A stretch of 23,903 nt of DNA from a virus. The position numbers and the translations under genes are program-made. The stretch is taken from the IMG/VR virus record IMGVR_UViG_3300035660_000081, positions 1 through 23,903 of that record; one strand, written 5' to 3'. Shown here piece after piece: positions 21,238-23,903 of this stretch. Position 1 is the stretch's first letter; the number at the start of each line of letters is the position of its first letter. The notes under the pieces were generated by a model that saw only the letters and a list, made by a program, of their open reading frames with translations, was not told the origin of the DNA and searched no databases.

Positions 21238-21356
21238 GTTGTGGATGGATAGGTTTATTAATAACCTTAATATCCTTTGGTGTACATTACTTATATATGA
21301 GATGAAATCTTTGCTCGATCTGGGCAGAGTATATTAAAGTATAGGAGATTAAAATT
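21238..21356 (+). promoter_or_regulatory. Capsid gene leader and promoter
   Basis: This 119-base gap precedes what should be the most strongly expressed gene. TTATATATGA at 21291-21300 is TATA-like and would place transcription start near 21320. GGAG at 21344-21347 lies nine bases before the ATG at 21357. No strong hairpin is seen. Confidence 0.45.
21245..21337 (+). CDS. Possible 30-aa peptide in the capsid gene leader
   Basis: ATG 21245 opens 30 codons (MDRFINNLNILWCTLLIYEM at the N-terminus) to TAA. It lies in the gap before the capsid gene and overlaps a TATA-like element, so it may simply be chance. Not recognisable as any family. Confidence 0.2.
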   Translation: MDRFINNLNILWCTLLIYEMKSLLDLGRVY

Positions 21357-22544
21357 ATGGACACTCGTAAAAAGCTAGTCGAAGCGAAAGAGACTGATGA
21401 AGAGATAAAACTCTTTATGGATCAATGTGCTAAGCAGTACCATCCATTCGTTGAGCGATGGGTTAAGAACTTCCCCTCAGATACCTTGAAAGAGGCTATT
21501 GGTGCAGCCGGTGCAGAACCAGAAATTGGTGCTGTAGTTGGTCAGACCGTTGGGGATCAAGCGGCTTATGCTACTAGGTCAGTTGTCGGTTTAACGGTAT
21601 TCAAGACCCTAGAGATATTCAACTCAGTGATTAGAGGTTTTACAAGATACCTAGATGATAGTTTCGTACGCAAGTACGTTACTGATAGTGTTATCTTTAA
21701 GATACCACTGGTTGAGTATAGAGAACTTGCCGCTGATATTGCTGTAGCTGAGTTCCCGCATACGGAAAAGCTTATAGATTATGCGACGGTTGATCTTTCT
21801 GGTCCAGAGTCAGAGAAGGGTGCTAAGTGCACTTGGACAAGGGCTTTGCTGGAAGATATAACCTTTGATGTGCAGGCCGAACTAATGGAAGGTTTGGGCC
21901 ATGCTATTGCCGTAAGGATGAATGTAGACATTATAAAATGTTTACTGGGTCTAGGATGGGTTAATGGTGTACATCAAACAACTGCATTGCAGGCTGCATA
22001 TGTGGCTAAGATGCCGTATGGTGCACTTAGAACAATATCTGATCCTATAACATGGGCACAATTTCTAGCTGTTATTGGGGATGTGGATATTGGTATCGAA
22101 GTAGACGATACAGCTATGGTTGGTATTGGTGATGGATATGATCTAAAGACTGCAGAAACTTTCATTACTCATAAGACCTATGGACCAGCGGACTTCTTCC
22201 TCTGTAGTCCTGAAATTTACTGGCAACTACTTAATATCATACAACTCACAAACGTTTTGTATGAAGGTAGCACGGACCCAGTAAAACTTGGTAGAATCAA
22301 GTTGGCTCTAGGAGTAACTATTATTAAGTGTGGTATGATGCCGAAAGGTGTCTGTATAGCACTGAATAGTGAGAAAGCTGTCGGTCTGGTTACACGCAGA
22401 ACACTGAAGATTGAACCCATTTTATTCCCAGTGTGGAATGAGTATGGTTTCCTTGGTTCAGTAAGATATGGTGTAACAGTCTTATATCCGGGCGCTATCC
22501 AAATAGGATGCGTTGCGAATACCTTCGAAGCTGAAACAACTTAA
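21357..22544 (+). CDS. Major capsid protein, HK97-like fold
   Basis: A 395-aa protein. An N-terminal charged helical region (1-60) is followed by alpha/beta sequence, and the C-terminus has the layout of HK97-fold capsid proteins: a strand VTIIKCGMMPKGVCIALNSEKAVGLVT, a basic turn RRTLKIEP, and the closing strand with GSVRYGVTVLYPGAIQIG. A long helix region near 165-200 (ALLEDITFDVQAELMEGLG) is as expected for the spine helix. Its codon use is more balanced than its neighbours' (more C/G at third positions), fitting high expression. No separate scaffold gene is visible. Position after the protease supports the call; fold recognition would settle it. Confidence 0.78.
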   Translation: MDTRKKLVEAKETDEEIKLFMDQCAKQYHPFVERWVKNFPSDTLKEAIGAAGAEPEIGAVVGQTVGDQAAYATRSVVGLTVFKTLEIFNSVIRGFTRYLDDSFVRKYVTDSVIFKIPLVEYRELAADIAVAEFPHTEKLIDYATVDLSGPESEKGAKCTWTRALLEDITFDVQAELMEGLGHAIAVRMNVDIIKCLLGLGWVNGVHQTTALQAAYVAKMPYGALRTISDPITWAQFLAVIGDVDIGIEVDDTAMVGIGDGYDLKTAETFITHKTYGPADFFLCSPEIYWQLLNIIQLTNVLYEGSTDPVKLGRIKLALGVTIIKCGMMPKGVCIALNSEKAVGLVTRRTLKIEPILFPVWNEYGFLGSVRYGVTVLYPGAIQIGCVANTFEAETT

Positions 22545-22560
22545 GTAGGTTGAATGTCTA

Positions 22561-22932
22561 GTGGACAATAAACCTAACTTTCCCCTTCTTTCTTATAAAA
22601 ATATTTCTGGTAAGAGTATAGTAGAGATAGACGTAAGTTTATTAATACCCATAACATCTTTACATCTTACTGATAGTATTGCTTATCGTACTTCTAAACG
22701 GTTTATGGATCTTAAGACAGATATAGAAAAGAATGGTATTAGAGAACCAGTAATTGTTATGTATGAGTTTCTAGGTAAGATTAAAGGTAAATATACTGTC
22801 TTAGAGGGTATTCATAGATATACAATAGCCAAGTTGCTAGGATATAAGACTATGAAGTGTGTAGTCCAAGAAGGAGAATTAGATTGGAGAAGTGGCACTT
22901 TAATACCGCCTAAGAGGATAAGTAAACAATGA
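22561..22932 (+). CDS. ParB-like N-terminal domain protein (123 aa)
   Basis: ParB/Srx-type core: VEIDVSLLIPI (start strand), FMDLKTDIEKNGIREPVIV (helix and strand), then KYTVLEGIHRYTIAKLLGYKTMKCVV, with G-x-HR as the nucleotide/phosphate motif. Only this domain is present, with no helix-turn-helix, so it is not a complete partition ParB. Stand-alone copies in phages include CTP-binding regulators and nucleases. GTG start 14 bases after the capsid stop; ATGA overlap with the next gene. Confidence 0.7.
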   Translation: MDNKPNFPLLSYKNISGKSIVEIDVSLLIPITSLHLTDSIAYRTSKRFMDLKTDIEKNGIREPVIVMYEFLGKIKGKYTVLEGIHRYTIAKLLGYKTMKCVVQEGELDWRSGTLIPPKRISKQ

Positions 22933-23603
22933 TATATTATTTTAGTATAAGCAAACTTAGTCATTTTGAATTTTGTCCTAAGAGAAGTAAGCTTGAGCTT
23001 TTTAATCAAGTGGGGGAGATTAAGGGAAACTTAGGCGCTGTGGCTAGAGGTAATAGACTACATTATTTATATAGTTATCCGAATAAGGGATTTGATAGAA
23101 TCTTAGTTAGGCTTAAACTTAAGAATATGAGTAATGTAAGCAGAGGTAGAAGTGTATTCCAGAAGCAAGTAGACAATATTATAGTTATAGGAATGTATGA
23201 TGATCTTAGAGTAATAAGGGATATTGGAACAAATAAGAAGTATTCTATTATAATAGAGGTTAAGACCACATCTAAGAAGTATATGTGGAGTCGAGAGATT
23301 AAGGCAGCAGTGAAGCAGCTTCAATTGTATATGTGGTTGCTAAAAGAGAAACTAGAGGGTCTGGGCTTTCCTTTATGGGTAAGGTCATATGTAGAGATAT
23401 ACAGTCAAAAGACTGGTTATCTAATGAAGTCTATACCGGTAAAGTATGATGATGATATAGAAGACTGGATAAGGTATGTGGTAGAATGCTTTAAGGGATT
23501 AAAGAAAGTGTCTCCACCGTCTATAGGTGTGTGCAAGACTTGTCCAAAGAATGTTAAATTAGCTTGTTCATGGTATTCTTTAATGAGGAAGTCAAGTGCC
23601 TAA
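22929..23603 (+). CDS. Cas4-like PD-(D/E)XK Fe-S nuclease
   Basis: RecB/Cas4 motifs in order: S-x-S-K-L-S-H-F-x2-CP (C16), H45 in GNRLHYLYS, D91/D92 in IGMYDDLRV, E110 and K112 in IIEVKTTSKK, QLQLYMW (Q130 and Y134 of the Q-x3-Y motif), and C202, C205, C213 near the end. Four cysteines in the Cas4 arrangement imply a 4Fe-4S cluster. At 224 aa it is typical of Cas4. No cas1/cas2 is seen, so it is a solitary viral copy: either a recombination/replication exonuclease or an agent against host CRISPR adaptation. Confidence 0.82.
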   Translation: MIYYFSISKLSHFEFCPKRSKLELFNQVGEIKGNLGAVARGNRLHYLYSYPNKGFDRILVRLKLKNMSNVSRGRSVFQKQVDNIIVIGMYDDLRVIRDIGTNKKYSIIIEVKTTSKKYMWSREIKAAVKQLQLYMWLLKEKLEGLGFPLWVRSYVEIYSQKTGYLMKSIPVKYDDDIEDWIRYVVECFKGLKKVSPPSIGVCKTCPKNVKLACSWYSLMRKSSA

Positions 23604-23903
23604 GAATAAGAAATTTAGAGATATAGAGTTTGGTAAGCTTATAGTTAGGTTAGACTTTAATAATTCTATAATCTACTTAGAAACTGCTAATCATAAACTA
23701 GTAGGATCAAGTGAATGGTTCATAGATAAGAAAGAAGTGGATATGTTTGTATCAGACTTTGGAATAGAATCTAGATATAGAGGTAAAGGTTATGGTAACT
23801 TTCTCGCTAGAATATTAATAGACCTAGCTAGACTATATCATCTTAAGACTATCACATTAATAGATGGTTCCACTCTAAAAGGGTTCTGGCAACATTTAGG
23901 GTT
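23596..23903 (+). CDS. GNAT-family N-acetyltransferase, 3' end cut by the window
   Basis: The GTG at 23596 overlaps the previous TAA by 8 bp, and the frame stays open to the window edge (102 codons). The acetyl-CoA binding motif A is clear: FGIESRYRGKGYGNFLARIL (R-x2-GKG-x-G), followed by a helix LIDLARLYHLKTITLID and FWQHLG, the usual last motif before the C-terminal strand. Little should be missing. The substrate is unknown; viral GNATs may modify host proteins or small molecules. Confidence 0.75.
   Translation, partial: MPKNKKFRDIEFGKLIVRLDFNNSIIYLETANHKLVGSSEWFIDKKEVDMFVSDFGIESRYRGKGYGNFLARILIDLARLYHLKTITLIDGSTLKGFWQHLG

Noticed and set aside
22561-22932. Partition system (ParA/ParB) for plasmid-like maintenance
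   Set aside because: Only the ParB N-terminal domain is present, without helix-turn-helix or a ParA ATPase nearby.
22929-23603. A CRISPR-Cas adaptation module
   Set aside because: No cas1, cas2 or repeat array is near the Cas4-like gene; it stands alone among virion genes.

Overview
The window reads as a stretch of a tailed double-stranded DNA virus (or integrated provirus) of an archaeon. Every supported gene lies on the + strand. Genes are packed with 1-30 bp overlaps (ATGA, GTGA, TAATG junctions). No ribosomal, metabolic or tRNA genes are visible. The archaeal assignment rests on a Topo VI A/Spo11-type protein, a family 4 (Fe-S) uracil-DNA glycosylase, RadA, an XPF/ERCC4-type nuclease, a B-family polymerase, GGTGAT-type ribosome binding sites and TATA-like promoters. 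Arg is mostly AGA/AGG and Ile mostly ATA, which is common in thermophilic archaea, but host and temperature remain inference. The head-tailed assignment rests on a capsid protein with HK97-like C-terminal features.

Layout. (1) 1-6.5 kb: Topo VI A-like protein cut by the window edge, a SAM methyltransferase, then a nucleotide module: uracil-DNA glycosylase, thymidylate-kinase-like kinase, a thymidylate-synthase homologue with the dCMP-hydroxymethylase signature, and a dUTPase/Dcd-fold protein. Very small membrane proteins and Zn-ribbon proteins are interleaved. (2) 6.5-6.76 kb: the only structured gap among otherwise touching genes, with nested perfect stems, probably a non-coding RNA or leader. 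(3) 6.76-13.5 kb: a C5-cytosine methyltransferase homologue, a Zn-ribbon phosphoesterase, an HNH protein, RadA, an ERCC4 nuclease and many Zn-ribbon miniproteins. (4) 13.5-17.7 kb: replication block of a small winged-helix candidate, a 396-aa unrecognised protein and PolB, behind TATA-like promoters and inverted repeats. (5) 17.7-20 kb: accessory genes including a deoxyribosyltransferase-like protein, an Nmad1/DUF1599-like protein, a DUF6899-like protein and an HNH nuclease. (6) 20.1-23.9 kb: start of the virion module with a trypsin-like protease, the capsid protein, a ParB-like protein, a Cas4-like nuclease and a GNAT acetyltransferase cut by the window end.

How it may work together. The virus supplies its own polymerase, recombinase, junction/flap nuclease and topoisomerase-like protein. 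It also carries a nucleotide set that could make 5-hydroxymethyl-dCMP, phosphorylate it and police the dNTP pool. That modified-DNA hypothesis, the structured RNA at 6580-6731 with its CRISPR-repeat-like hairpin, and the trypsin-like protease beside the capsid gene are the points most worth following. All assignments come from reading motifs by eye; no database search was run.
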